From positions 3,475,521 through 3,539,520 of the forward strand of contig NW_006767433.1 of NCBI RefSeq assembly GCF_000264995.1: a DNA stretch of 64,000 bases. Direction: 5' to 3'. Positions 1 to 13,142 of the stretch are shown here, one piece after another. The notes below the pieces were generated by a model that had not been told where the DNA came from, ran no database searches, and saw nothing but the letters and a program-made list of their open reading frames with translations. Positions within the stretch are counted from its first letter, which is position 1. Every line of letters begins with the position of its first letter. The DNA is from Punctularia strigosozonata HHB-11173 SS5. Its lineage: Eukaryota; Basidiomycota; Agaricomycetes; Corticiales; Punctulariaceae. The translations under genes were made by a program, and so were the position numbers.

Positions 1-1
1 A

Positions 2-376
2 GGGTTGACTCCGAAACTGCGAGACGTACCAAACCTCGTGTCTGGGCTCACTTACGTGGCGGCGCCATCATCGAAACACGTCGTGAAACCCGCGACCGGG
101 CCATCGGGGGCGACGAAGCTCTACGACCCCCCAGTGCCTGAATTCGCCGTACTCCAAACGGTTCTACCGGCAGGCGCTTCTGAGGAGCATCCCGCCCTCG
201 ATGGCCCGAGCATCGCGATTGCCACTCACGGTCGGGGAAAACTCACATGGCCTGACGGGGAAACGGAGATCAACACCGGCGAGGTGTTCTTCGTGGGTGC
301 TGGGACGCCGTTGCGGCTGACTTCCCAGGGGGAGGCCGATTTGGTACTACATCGTGCCTTTGTGGAGGCGACTTGA
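2..376 (+). CDS. PMI40: Mannose-6-phosphate isomerase, C-terminal part (5' end outside window)
   Basis: The open frame enters from the window edge and ends at a TGA at 374-376. The first residues read G-L-T-P-K-L-R-D-V-P-N-L, a conserved stretch of type I phosphomannose isomerases, followed by the C-terminal cupin strands (ILPAG-like and G-E-V-F-F-V-G-A-G-T). The enzyme interconverts fructose-6-phosphate and mannose-6-phosphate in the cytosol and so feeds GDP-mannose for glycosylation and wall mannan. About 124 residues are visible, so the zinc-binding N-terminal cupin lies upstream of the window. There is no intron in this part. It is convergent with the enoyl-CoA hydratase gene, about 100 bases apart stop to stop. 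The identification is confident; the length of the full protein cannot be seen. Confidence 0.9.
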   Translation, partial: GLTPKLRDVPNLVSGLTYVAAPSSKHVVKPATGPSGATKLYDPPVPEFAVLQTVLPAGASEEHPALDGPSIAIATHGRGKLTWPDGETEINTGEVFFVGAGTPLRLTSQGEADLVLHRAFVEAT

Positions 377-479
377 AACGTGGCCACGTCATGCGGAACC
401 GGCAAGGTATATTCCGTATGTGCATTTGCGTCGTGGTCGTTACAGGTCCCACTACATGAATCTCGATCGATTGTGCAAT

Positions 480-1827
480 TCACAGTTTGGCTGGGTTCCT
501 GAACTTGGTTCGGCGTTTCTGATGAGGTGCAGATTGTAATGAGCATGATTACCCAAGTCGCAACTCTCCGTCCCCCCGGGATGCCAAGGCGGTGCACTGC
601 AAAAAGACTGCATACCTCCTTGAACGCCGCCAGACCCTCCTATAAGTTCAACTTTGTTTGGCTACTGCAGTGTCCAGTAAAGCATAAATCGCTGACCTTC
701 ATATTGGCCCCGTCGTACACTCTTCGCATTTCTGCGCTGAAAGTCGCTCTTTGAAAAGCGTCTTCGACACCTGCATGTTCTGAGGCGAGGATCAACGAAC
801 GCTTCGTCGCCTGAACTGCATCGGGGGAATTAGCGCATATGGACTTGGCCAGCGCTAGCGCGGTTGGGAGTACGTCGGGAGGCGCAGTCACGACGTTCAC
901 GCTGCACGACCTCGTCAATAAATGCGTGTCTTGGAACGATATCGTGCATACAAATGATACCGATCATGGGCTTCCTGAGCAGTGATGGTTCGTCCCGTGA
1001 GCAATAATTCAGATGCAAGCTATACAAGTACGTTGAGATAGGCTGTATGAGCCGTCGATAAATTTGCACTGGCGAACCTGATGACCGGCTATCTTCAATA
1101 TGCGCGGTATGCCTATGTGAGAGACCCTGGTGAATTAGCATCGATCCTGAACCCGCCACTAGGACAGGCAATGACCTCCTTGGGCAGCGACCACGCCATG
1201 TTTGACTTCCGGGAACCCGAAGATGGCATCCCGGCTAGCGACTACCAGATCGCAGTCGACGATAAGCTGGGGCGTGGCGAGCAAATCAGCGCCGCGCTGT
1301 AGGCCAGATCGCCGCCCGCACCTCCATTCCTCCGCCAAGGGCCAATCCATTGACCGCGGCGATGATGGGTTTCGGGCTGCCGGAAGTGACACTCCGGCGG
1401 GAAATGCTCGCGAAGCCATGGTGAGACGACGCAATCCCGTTGATCTTGGTTTCTGCATCCGATGCATCACTCCCAAACCTGGCGTTGTTGACAATAATGA
1501 GTGCCAATAATAAGATACGGATGCGATATCATGCACATCTTGAGATCTGCTCCGGCACAGAATCCACGACCTGCTCCTGTCACAATAGCAACCCTGACAA
1601 AGTCGTGGTGGCTTGAGAGAATATCCTCCGGGTTGGTGTGCATATTCAACTTGCCATAGGACCGCCTCTGAGTCGAACCAATCTAACAGTGTTTTGATGT
1701 CTGACTCCATCTGCGGGGTCATGGCATTCAAAGCCTCGGGCCGATTGAACGTTATCATGAAGACATGTTCGTCTGGGAACGAGACTTGGAGCTGTTCTCC
1801 ATGGTGAGGTACTGCGCGACTGAACAT
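480..1827 (-). CDS. Peroxisomal enoyl-CoA hydratase/isomerase (crotonase family)
   Basis: Exons read in order: F-M-I-T-F-N-R-P-E-A-L-N-A-M near the start, then L-W-V-A-I-V-T-G-A-G-R-G-F-C-A-G-A-D-L-K (oxyanion-hole motif), then I-I-A-A-V-N-G-L-A-L-G-G-G-M-E, then the D-C-D-L-V-V-A-S block with G-F-P-E-V-K-H-G, and a C-terminal A-S-E-H-A-G-V-E-D-A-F segment. The penultimate exon (639-616) encodes EGLAAFKE. The last exon (518-480) encodes 12 residues ending in Ala-Lys-Leu, a type 1 peroxisomal targeting signal, so beta-oxidation in peroxisomes is inferred. The intron at 1654-1594 begins with GC (GCAAGT), the only choice that keeps the frame. At least six exons. The first ATG is taken at 1827; a longer N-terminus cannot be excluded. 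Confidence 0.83.
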
Positions 1828-4800
1828 CAGGCGCCGTTGGTGAAGGGATCCGGATGAGCGGCGTCAACCGACTGTCGTGGTCCTCGAGGATGGCTGAGGC
1901 TCGGGCCGAAGTCGATGTGTTATTCACATGATCAGAAGCCCCCACCGGAAAGCGCCGGTGCCATGGGGTCACGATCGCAGCATCCCCGGACTTCGTTCCG
2001 TCCCGAGTTCCTGACGCCACGCTGCTCACTTCCGCAAGAACTTCCGAACATGCAATAACATGATTGCAGACACAGATACTGGGTACTATACAGAACGTGC
2101 GCGGAAGCGGAATGCTCTCCCTAACCAATACACGGCTTGTGCTCGATCAACAGCAATGATAACGATAGCGAGAGATGGATGCGACGGTGATATTGTTACA
2201 ATGCAACAACGGGATCGAAGTCCTTCGAGTAGCGAAGCGGAGCGAGGACGCAGATCAGCTGTGTCAGGCCTGCGGTGGGATCAGTCTTGCTCGTAGAGGG
2301 CTCGTGCTGAAGACATACCGGATAGACACCGCAATCACTTGAAAGGGCAGGTTGGCGCATGAGAGCCCCGCCAGCCGCAGTGGCAGCACTGAGGGGCGGT
2401 CATGGAACTGACGGGAGCGCCGTGAGGTTGCGCATGTCCCGTAGCGGGCGTATCGCCGGGCGTGCTATGGCAAGACGCGGTAGAGTGGCACACATCGTGG
2501 AGGGATGCAGTGGTGGAGTGCGAGTGCATGCTGGCGGTAGTGATATTGGCGGAGTGGTAAGACGTCACTGAGTGCGTTGGAGGCAGGTGGGTGGTTGCAC
2601 TGGGTGATCTGAGTACGGTTGCCTGGGATGTCGCGGTCCTTTATACGCAAGCGCTGTACAGCTGCAGCCACCGGCAGGAACGGCCACTAGCATGGCCCAT
2701 GCTCTTGCTACGGATGGGCGATGGATCGGGGTTATACGTAAGAAGTGGTCAAGGGAAACTCGCGAACAACATAGCGCTGTCCCGTGCTCAGCTTGTAGAA
2801 CTTTGGCCATCGATATCTTGATAGAGAGACCGTCGCTTACGAAGATAAGGCGGGTGCTGACTGTGTACCGGTACCATGCAGCTCAGCTGGGATGGGACCG
2901 GCAGTGCGCTGGCCACCTTGGCCAATGGCCGTCGCTTCGTTATCTTGGCCATGTCATGGTCACATTTAGATCCGCAACGCCCGTTATGGTCATGGGGCTG
3001 TGTGAAAGATCTGGCGCCCAACGATCTGTCATCCGTACCGCCGTGGCTTCGTCAAATCGAGCAGGAGGCCGATAAACGTTTTGCATCGGTGCCATGCAAG
3101 CCGCACTCCCTCCGAAACTGAAGATCAATCGAGCGCCACTATCACCCCTTCGGCTGGATTTATCGCCAGTTACCTCAACTGCAATTTGTAGCTAGCGCAG
3201 CCTGGCGTAACCTGATCAGTGCTTCTAGCTCTAGCTACAGAAGATTCTGATCTGAATTCTTGGCCCGAGCAGTCCACTAATGTGGTCCTCGTCGTTTCCA
3301 CCACCGGAAGTCGCTACGTTCAGCCGCTGGCGTCACCGTAAACTGCTGTTCGCCGAGAGCATGCATCCGCTCCGGGCAGCGTTCCGGGGCACACACGTGG
3401 TAGCAGCGAGGTACGAACGATCAGAGGGATGTTCCGTGTCTCCCGGAAACAACAGGTCCGACAATCGGAAAGATCGCTTAGATAGCCAACTTGCCATTCA
3501 GATGCTCGCGTTTCTCATACGGCTCCGCTCTGTGACACTTCAGGATTGTCGTGTAGGGATGGGAGGGGATCGTGGATGCCACTGGATGCCACTGACCATC
3601 GAGCAGCTGGTTTCGAATCAGAATCGATCAGACGAAAGTCATCGCCCACATTTAGATGCGCCACATCACATTTCAAGTCGGTCACTGCCTTCACGCCATT
3701 GGTATTCGCGCTTTATGTTCGCGACAGCTTTCTTTTCTCTCTGCATAAGGCGCCACCAATCACATACGCCGTTAGCTCTGCACTGCATCATCAATATCGC
3801 AGTAGATAGACGCTGCAATCCAGGGGCGGGTCGCACGTGCAGTATTCGTCGTATTAGCAGTAGCTCGGAGCAACGCCCGGCTGAGCGATTGCGCGTTTGA
3901 ATTGCACCTATTCCCGATGAAAGCGCCGAATGCCAAGGTCAAGCGTGCTTCTTCCGCTTCAGCGCTCGCAGATAGGCCGGGGAGATCAGGCACATCTGAG
4001 CTCTCAGGACATTCAATAGAAGTTGCTCATGAGGAAGTCGCAGGCCTTCATGCCATATGAACCGATCAGATTATTGCCATTCGGATAGGTGGTGCGCGTG
4101 TCGTGAGAGCGGTTTCATACGCCCGGAGAAGCAGTCTTGAACAAGTTTTGGATATGACCTGGTCCTTGCGCGGGGATTTGTGGTGCACAAATGGCAGCTG
4201 AGGCTGGACTGGATGTCACGCGTCATGGCAGACTGCAACATCAGCGGAGATAACGCGACTCGGAAACCTGCTTGACTCGATCGGAGGAGATCTGTGCGTC
4301 GTGGAGTCGTTGGCACTGGTACCTCTAAAGGAGAAAGACGCGTAGAATAAACAGCGCTGATTTGATTCGTCAGCTAGCTGACCACAGGAAATTACGTTTC
4401 ATTCCATACTGCAGCGTGTCATCGCGGGTCCAAAATGCCTTCTAGTTGTCGAGTGCATGCCTCAGCCATGTATCAACTATCTTCCACCACCAGCAGTCAC
4501 TCTGTCAGAACATCCATGTTTTGGAGCGTGCCCTAGGTTCCTGCGACCAAGGCAGCGGTGAATCAAGCACCGAGAGAGTCTTGGTTTGACGTTGCGCCCT
4601 GTCACTTGAAGACGATCGGCGTCGAAGCATTACAAATAGACCAGCATCCATTCTAACAAGGTCATATTCAGGGATAGATCACGGTAGAAAACACGTAACA
4701 GTCGGGATCGTCAGAGATGATCACCGGCCGCCTATTGATGCCCGGTTGCGAGCCGTTGAACGCGAGAGGTCGAATTGGAACGACAGCATCGCACTGGATC

Positions 4801-5616
4801 TCGCGCTAGTGGGTCAAGCAGAGTCCTGTCACGTCTTGAAACTACTGTAGACTGACACGAGCATCACGAACTTCATAGCGAGGTTAGCATGTTGTCTTAC
4901 TAGTGCAAGGGGATGGTTGCATGCATGCAAGTAGACAGCCGAGGGAAAGTTTAGCGCTTCTCTATTCACTGTAAGATGACTGCGTGTCACGCGGGCGCGG
5001 TTTCGCTGCTTCTCGCTGCTTCTCTGGATATATCGTGCCGTTACCGAGAAGACGGAGGGGCGAAGGCGTACAAATCATGTCAAGCGAATGCAATTCTGTT
5101 AATGTTTGCACTGGTTGTTCGTCGTTCGAAAAAGGTGAGATTATGCGCTGGCCCACGAGCCTGGGCCCAAAGCCAGACCGAAGGATTATGATTTGTGCGT
5201 CACTCAGATCAAGTCCAGGACCATGTACGAATTTCCTTGATACGCACCGGAGGTCCAAAGAGGTGAGGCATAAGCCTGAAGCCTGAGCCCTGCTCGAGGC
5301 GCGCGACAGTTACACAGTGGCAACACCTCGGGGAACGCACATCGTCATGGTGATATATTTCGTATTCACTGTCGGACGGTGCTATCGACGTTGTAACGTT
5401 TCCACTACTCGCTATAGCAAACCACTTGCATATATCTGAAGGGACAAATGCACGTTTCGACAGTTATAAGCTATTACGCAGTCAAACGAGAATGGGCTGC
5501 ATCGCGGGTTATTTTCCACTACCAGACGCGCTGGTCCGGCATGTGACTTCGATATACCCGTGTAGCTTCATCGAAAACCAGCTTCACCTGTGACGACGCC
5601 TCAGTAATCAGCCTTC
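1828..5616. other. 3.8-kb stretch with no recognisable gene
   Basis: Only short open frames are present on either strand (longest about 206 codons at 3280-3900 on the plus strand). Their translations look like chance frames: biased, without domains, and not joinable across plausible introns into anything familiar. No terminal repeats, transposase motif or tRNA-like sequence was recognised. It is by far the longest gene-free stretch of this gene-dense window, so it may be a decayed mobile element or host non-coding DNA. Confidence 0.55.
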
Positions 5617-6550
5617 ATGGCCTCCCCATCTTCGGAGGGTCAATCCTCGGATGAACGCCTTTTCGACAGATGGCGAAAACAATTCGGATTAATCACCGGT
5701 CTTGGGCTCACCGCGGAGGAACGGGCTCACGAGATGGAGAAACACCACGGTCGGACTTGCGAGAAGTGGAAGACTTTCCTCATGAACTATAGTCAGTATC
5801 ATCCGTGCGTTTGTCAAAAGACGTCGTATATCAACATTACCCCAGCTCATGCATGATCGCGGTGTGCCCGTGTCGACTAGGTCCCGCAACTGTGTTCATG
5901 CTCAAACATCTGAATCTCGTGGGGGCGAACGTCACTTCCGAGCATATTCAATGTTTACCCTGTGACTTCACACGCTCTGGAGGGTTTACCCCGGAACTGG
6001 GAACAGTTATACTTTGCCAAGGGCGATTCTTCAACCGAAATCATATGGAAGACACCCTTGTGCACGAACTCGTACATGCATATGATCATGCAAAGTTCAA
6101 GGTCAATTGGAACGACTTGCGACACCATGCTTGCAGCGAGGTATGTCCCAGTCGATAACCTACCTCTGCACGAGTGTCGTCAATTGTTCACATTGTTGGC
6201 GTCAGATACGCGCCAGCAGCCTCAGTGGCGACTGCAAGTTCACACGAGAAGTGAGGCGCGGGTTCATGTCCTTCTCGAAACAGCACCAGGTGTGTAGGCT
6301 CTACACCATGCCGAGTTGTCTCGCAACGGAATAGGTCATTAACCCGCTGTTCATACTTGAGGCTTGTGTGCGGCGGCGGGCGATCATATCCGTTCAGGCG
6401 AACCCGGCGTGTCCTGACCACGCGACTGCGGAGCGCGCTGTGAATGAAGTGTGGGAGAGCTGCTTCAATGATACACGTCCGTTTGACGAGGTACGGCTTA
6501 GAGTTCTTGTACGACGACTCACTGACGCGCAATCCTGCTAGATATACTAG
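5617..6550 (+). CDS. ATP23: Mitochondrial inner membrane metalloprotease ATP23
   Basis: Five exons join in frame: 5617-5791, 5881-6140, 6206-6289, 6362-6490 and 6542-6550, giving 218 residues. The zinc-protease motif HELVH is at about residues 120-124 in the context V-H-E-L-V-H-A-Y-D. The flanking family blocks are all present: Q-C-L-P-C-D near 83-87, [28 protein letters not shown] and the C-terminal [12 protein letters not shown]. In yeast Atp23 matures mitochondrially encoded Atp6 and helps assemble the ATP synthase F0 sector. The last exon is only 9 bases (Ile-Tyr-stop), yet it gives the expected family C-terminus. The acceptor of exon 4 is a GAG rather than the usual YAG. No cleavable presequence is evident, as usual for this family. 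Confidence 0.93.
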
Positions 6551-6848
6551 CGTGACGACGGTCTGGTTGCCCCGGTGTAGCTAGCGTAGGTCGATATTCT
6601 AAGCCTTAAATATAGACGCACTCCCGCAGTATTTGGATGAGTCCTTATTCGTAGAAATTTCGCGATCATTCGTTGCTGTATTAGAAGCGTGAAAAAAGGC
6701 GTGGAAGCTGATTCGAGACCTTCGGGGTCAGCTGACGACATGTGAACACCGCTGTGAATCTGTGAAAAGGCTTGCGATTGGTCTCACCAGTGCCAGCTGT
6801 TGGTTTGTTCTCCCTCTCTTCAGTCTCCTTGCGACTCTCTCCACGACC

Positions 6849-7724
6849 ATGATGTTCGGAAAGCTCACCCTCCTCGCCGTCATCGCCCCCCTCGTTGCTG
6901 CCCTCACTCTCGACACTCCGAGCAATGTCCAATCCAACAGTCCAGTGACCATCACATTCTCCGGTAGCGGAACCGACCCGTACGTTCGCTGGCCTGGTCG
7001 ACTGTAATTGTATGCTCACTCTGCTGCAGAGTGTTCAGCTTGGAGCTCGTGAACGAGATTTTCCACAACTCCTTTGCCATCGCCAACAACGTTCAGCCTA
7101 CTGCTGGGTCCATCACTCTGACCATCCCTACCGTGCCTGCTGGGTAAGAGATAACGCCATATTGAGGTTGCACTCGTACCCTTTTCTGACCATTGTTCTT
7201 AGTGATGGATACACTCTCAATGCCGTTAACGTCTCGTAAGACATCCGACCAGAACGCTTATTGACATGTGCTGAAGCGGATGGCTAGGGACATCAACACG
7301 GTTTTCGCGAGCAGCAGCAGCTTCTCCATCTCTGCCGCTTCTTCGACTTCCTCTGCGTCCAGCACCGCCTCCGGTTTGTCGTCGTCAAGCAGTGGATCAG
7401 CCTTGACTACGGCGACAGGTTCTACAGCGGTGTAAGTGCCACACTACGGTGTGCCGCTGTCATACTAATGGCGTGAACAGAGTATCCACGACTTCGGGCT
7501 TCGGCACCACGAACTCGGCTTCGGCCGCTTCTTCGGGGGCTAGCACAAGTGCTACTGTGCCCTCTGGCTCCAGCTCTGGTACATCTAGCGCCTCCTCATC
7601 CACCGGCACCAACTTCAACAGCTCCGCTTCTCCCGTCAAATTCGGTTTCACGTCGACTAACGTCGGCAGCCTCGCCGTCATGGGCCTCGCTGCCGTCGCC
7701 GGCATGGCTGTCGTTGCCCTCTGA
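6849..7724 (+). CDS. Ser/Thr-rich GPI-anchored cell-surface protein (Kre9/Knh1-like N-terminal domain)
   Basis: The first ATG pair at 6849 starts a signal peptide (MMFGKLTLLAVIAPLVAA), followed by L-T-L-D-T-P-S-N-V-Q-S-N-S-P-V-T-I-T-F, typical of the small beta-sandwich domain of fungal Ser-Thr-rich GPI proteins of the Kre9/Knh1 group. Further exons supply F-S-L-E-L-V-N and D-G-Y-T-L-N-A-V-N-V, then a long Ser/Thr/Ala/Gly-rich stalk (about 7290-7640) likely to be O-glycosylated. The protein ends in a hydrophobic tail (L-A-V-M-G-L-A-A-V-A-G-M-A-V-V-A-L) suited to GPI attachment. Four introns of about 50-60 bases are inferred. It is probably a plasma-membrane or wall protein; no enzymatic function is evident. 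Exon edges in the stalk are less certain. Confidence 0.75.
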
Positions 7725-8137
7725 GGGTGGACTATCCCAAAAATGGTTTGACTCGAGCGAACTGCATCAATAGGGCCTAGGGTGATAGCTTAATTCTCGC
7801 AAGGACTTGGTTCTATGGACATCTACGTGATTTCATCACTTGAGCGTAGTGGTTTCGTTTCCTGTAACCCGGTAGCTTGTACAGTCTCTACAGTACGGTC
7901 CCGTTATGACGAGTACGCATTGCATCGTATTGCATGGTGTCTGTCCGTCTTTTGTTTGTTTCAGACTGGGTCTAACGAGACCTGGCTTTCTCGGACTCGG
8001 TACGCGTACTTCGGCGATGCCATTTCGAGCAGCTCAAAACGGAAAAAAGGAGGCTGCTGGCCAGTTCGCGCCGTGGATATGACGTAAAGATGTCATCACA
8101 TACTGCACATATACAGGCGGTAATATCGCATCCGGTT
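7725..8137. other. Intergenic, convergent 3' regions
   Basis: About 410 bases between the stops of the GPI protein (plus) and the 49-kDa subunit gene (minus). One short plus-strand frame (7815-8087) has no recognisable content. Nothing else is seen. Confidence 0.5.
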
Positions 8138-10133
<1,996 letters not shown>

Positions 10134-10229
10134 CGGCGGTGACGGCGAGAGGAAAGAGTCGGGACGTGCCGCTTACGCCGTCAACCTGATCTTCCCCCTA
10201 AACCGTGACTGCGCCTCTGCGCGCTTTCA
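10134..10229. promoter_or_regulatory. Compact divergent promoter region
   Basis: Only 96 bases separate the divergent start codons of the complex I subunit (minus) and the MRH-domain protein (plus), so both promoters and 5' leaders must share or overlap this stretch. No clear TATA box is seen. The promoter role is inferred from position only. Confidence 0.4.
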
Positions 10230-11479
10230 ATGCTCCGCTACCTTCCTTCTTTGCTGCTCGTTGGGTCCTTGATCGCGACCTTATGCTCCGCTAAGGATGA
10301 ACGGCCATGTACTGTTCACGGCGAAGACGGGGAATATTTCGACTTGAACCCCCTCAAGGCCAGGTCGGCGTAGTTCACGTGCAGCCAATACCCTCGTCTC
10401 AATCTTAGGTTTATTCTATGCAGCACAGATTATACCTTCCAATCCCCAGGTGGACGCGAGTTCATCATCAATGTTTGCAGGAGCGTCGTATCAGAAACAT
10501 GGTCTCCGAAAGTTGACGACCCGGACAATATCGCGGCTTTCACCCGTGACTTTGGCGGGATCCGCGGCGACTTTTCCTTGGGGTACGAAGGAAACTATCT
10601 GCAGTGCCATTCGTATACTGACATGTTAGAAAGCTCGATGAACAACACCCTGGCGGTTCAAGACCACCACCCACTCCTCCTTCTACAAAACGGGTCTCCT
10701 TGCGGCAAGGTGGACTCGATGAAGGCGTCAACGGCAATACGCTTCATCTGCGATCGAGGAGTATTTGGGGCAGGTTTGCTCCTCAGTCTGTGGCTGAAAC
10801 GCTGAGTCTCATTGCATGCTCCTGGATAGGGACGCCTCAGTTAATCGCCCAGCTCCCACCGGAGGAAGACTCCGCATGCGCCTTCTTCATCGAGTGGCGA
10901 ACGCACGTGAGTGCGATACACGACCTCTCGATTGTCTGACTTACAGCCATTCCGTGCTAGTATGCGTGTCCCGCGGGAGGCCCGTCCCGCATTTGGGGTA
11001 TCATATGGATAATCGTCATGGGGTAAACGGTTGACCGCCAGCATCTGCTGCTACATGCTGACTTCGTCCTCAGCTTGGTCGCGTTGGGGTTACTCTTCAT
11101 CATTGTCGGCGTGCTTTACCGTCGCTACGTCCTGCACCTACGCGGCTTTGCCCAGCTTCCTACCGTTCCTAGCGTATTCAAGTCTTGCGGGGCGGGGTTA
11201 ACGCGCTTACGCGATATGGTTGAAGACGTGTTCTCGCGTCGGAGTGACCCATATGATCGCTATGGCAGCGCTTGGTCCGGCTGGGGTCGAGGGGGTCGAG
11301 TCGGCTTCGATCGGGTGCCAGCTAGCTTGGAGGAAGCCGAGTCTATCCTGGGTTCTGAAGGTGAAGAGACACCCAGGCAGAGTTTCGATGACGGCAACGG
11401 ACCTGCTAACCCTTGGAACAATCATAATGGTCAAGCACGCCCTGCAGGAATGGATGGTGAAGGCGTCATACGGCTGTAA
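10230..11479 (+). CDS. Type I membrane protein with mannose-6-phosphate receptor homology (MRH) domain
   Basis: The ATG at 10230 starts a signal peptide (M-L-R-Y-L-P-S-L-L-L-V-G-S-L-I-A-T-L). The lumenal part has the MRH pattern: C-T-V-H-G near the start, D-Y-T-F-Q-S-P-G-G, F-I-I-N-V-C-R, then N-G-S-P-C-G with S-T-A-I-R-F-I-C-D, and a final A-C-A-F-F-I-E-W cysteine. A single transmembrane helix follows (about 11075-11125: L-V-A-L-G-L-L-F-I-I-V-G-V-L-Y). The cytosolic tail is about 110 residues, acidic and Gly/Asn-rich. At least five introns. Relatives are yeast Mrl1, Atg27 and animal cation-dependent M6P receptors, which sort cargo between Golgi and vacuole. Which of these it corresponds to cannot be decided by eye; the long tail differs from Atg27. 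Confidence 0.78.
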
Positions 11480-11752
11480 CGGTGTCAGACGATGCGCTCG
11501 TGCATGTAGTTCACTTGTTCTATCCATACCCCGGTGAAATATCGAATTCCGACCTTAGACTATTCGAACCGCGGTTCAGCGGTATTGGTACAAGGTCACA
11601 CCGAATGAGATCCCTGGATCTCTGTCTTACGCAGCCTTTGCCACGCATGGATGACAGTTGGGGCACGACTCAGCATTATCACGTCCCTGATTCTACACGT
11701 GCGATAGCGTATTGCTGGATATGGCTGCGCGATAACCCGCCATCACCACCAT

Positions 11753-12980
11753 CTAGACAAGGCGTAGCGGGTGCCTATCCGCTGTGCTGACACCAACATG
11801 AAGTTCCGACCCATTGGCTGAGCGGGCCTCCGGGTCATTATGAAGATCCATCTGGAGCCTTCGTACAAGCCTTGGCAGATATCCACGCTCGGTGTTATCA
11901 TGCCCGCCTGAACCATACGTCAATTCCATCGCAGGCCAACAAGAGCTATGGGACTCACATAGTATCATAGTGCGTCCATTAGCGACAGCTGCGAGGATGT
12001 CATGCTATGAGGCGGGAGATGTTTGTCAGGCTACTGTCTTGGTCAACCCTGCAAGTTCTGCCTACGTGCTGCGCTTCCCCCGTGAAATAAACGTCGGCGT
12101 CGACACCCATGAGAACCGATCCGCCGCCACCAGCGCAGACTGCAATAGTACGGATGGACACATCTTCCGAAGGCGACGCGACTTGAACTGCACATAGTAA
12201 GGATCATTGAAAGGATCATTTGAGAGTGGTAAGTGATAGAAGCGCGTACTTTGTTGTAAGCCAAGCTCTCTCTTGATCCTCATCGCCAGGTCCTTGATGC
12301 CTATCGCTTCCTTGAGCGTGACCTTTCTACACGGCAGCAAGCTCGGATCAGTGTTCGCACGCGTCACCTCCGCCTAACTGAGCATGAGTCGTCGTGAAGC
12401 ACAACCTGAACATGATGAACGAACCCTGTCTTTTTCATCAGACACAATTTCCACTAGCCAGTCGTTGATCCCGCCTTCCACAGTGTCTAAAGCCGTGTGC
12501 GGAGTGTAAACGGAGATCCCCGCCGCAGCGCAGCGGAGCAAAGAGGTTTGCAGTTTGTTATCCAAAGTGAGCCGGGAGACCGGTTTGAAGATCGGCGCGT
12601 GATATGACACGATGAAAGCCGTCGGGGTTGCGAGTGCCTCATCTGTGACTGCAGTCGTAAGACTGTCATCGACGTTGCAGGTGGTCCGACGCATATACAA
12701 GGAGGCGTGTGACATACTCTATGGTCAGAAGGACACGATTGGCATCCGATCGCTGGAATGGCGCCTCTATGGATGCAGAGCGACTCGGTCAGGTCCTGTT
12801 GCCTGATACATTCTAGGTACCGCACCTAGTAAAAGTCCCACCTAGTATGAATGTGGATAAGTTTCTGATTAGACAAGATAATCAGAACGACATGCTGACG
12901 TTGTCCCATTTCTCTGCAAGGTGCAAGGGTGCGATGCGTTCCATAGCCCGGGATACCGTTCTAACGATTGCAGAAGACAT
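11753..12980 (-). CDS. NIF3: NIF3-family protein (NGG1-interacting factor 3 / GTP cyclohydrolase I type 2-like)
   Basis: Exons spliced by eye give M-S-S-A-I-V-R-T-V at the start (ATG 12978-12980), then AEKWDN|VGLLLE|APFQRSD with two short introns, R-V-L-L-T-I-D, S-Y-H-A-P-I-F-K-P, L-L-R-C-A-A-A-G-I-S-V-Y-T-P-H-T-A-L-D, V-T-L-K-E-A-I-G-I, M-G-V-D-A-D-V-Y-F-T-G-E, a split His-His pair, and N-T-E-R-G-Y-L-P before the C-terminal A-D-R-H-P-L. The His of SYH, the His-His pair and the Glu of NTE match the dinuclear metal site of the family. The biochemical role of NIF3 proteins in fungi is not settled. The gene has about six introns, and its first exon is too short to stand out as an open frame. Confidence 0.9.
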
Positions 12981-13122
12981 GACGCCTGAGGGGACGAAGG
13001 TTCGACTTGAACGCCGTGTGATCGCGAGCAATGCATCCGGATCGCGTCGCGCTTCAGACGTTGATCACGTGCCGCTCTAGGAGCGCTTGCATCATCGGGG
13101 TGCGCGACCGTGCTTGGTCGGA

Positions 13123-13133
13123 TCGCTTATAAG
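13123..13133 (+). promoter_or_regulatory. TATA-like box of the glutaredoxin gene
   Basis: A TTATAAG element lies about 10 bases before the first possible start codon (13134/13143) of the glutaredoxin. If it sets transcription start some 25-30 bases downstream, transcripts would begin after the first ATGs and use the internal ATG at 13251. That would bear on the targeting of the protein. Confidence 0.35.
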
Positions 13134-13142
13134 ATGGGAGGT

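Noticed and set aside
1668-1685. B-box-like sequence on the minus strand (GGTTCGACTC)
   Set aside because: It is the D-W-F-D-S-E codons of the enoyl-CoA hydratase first exon; no tRNA structure nearby.
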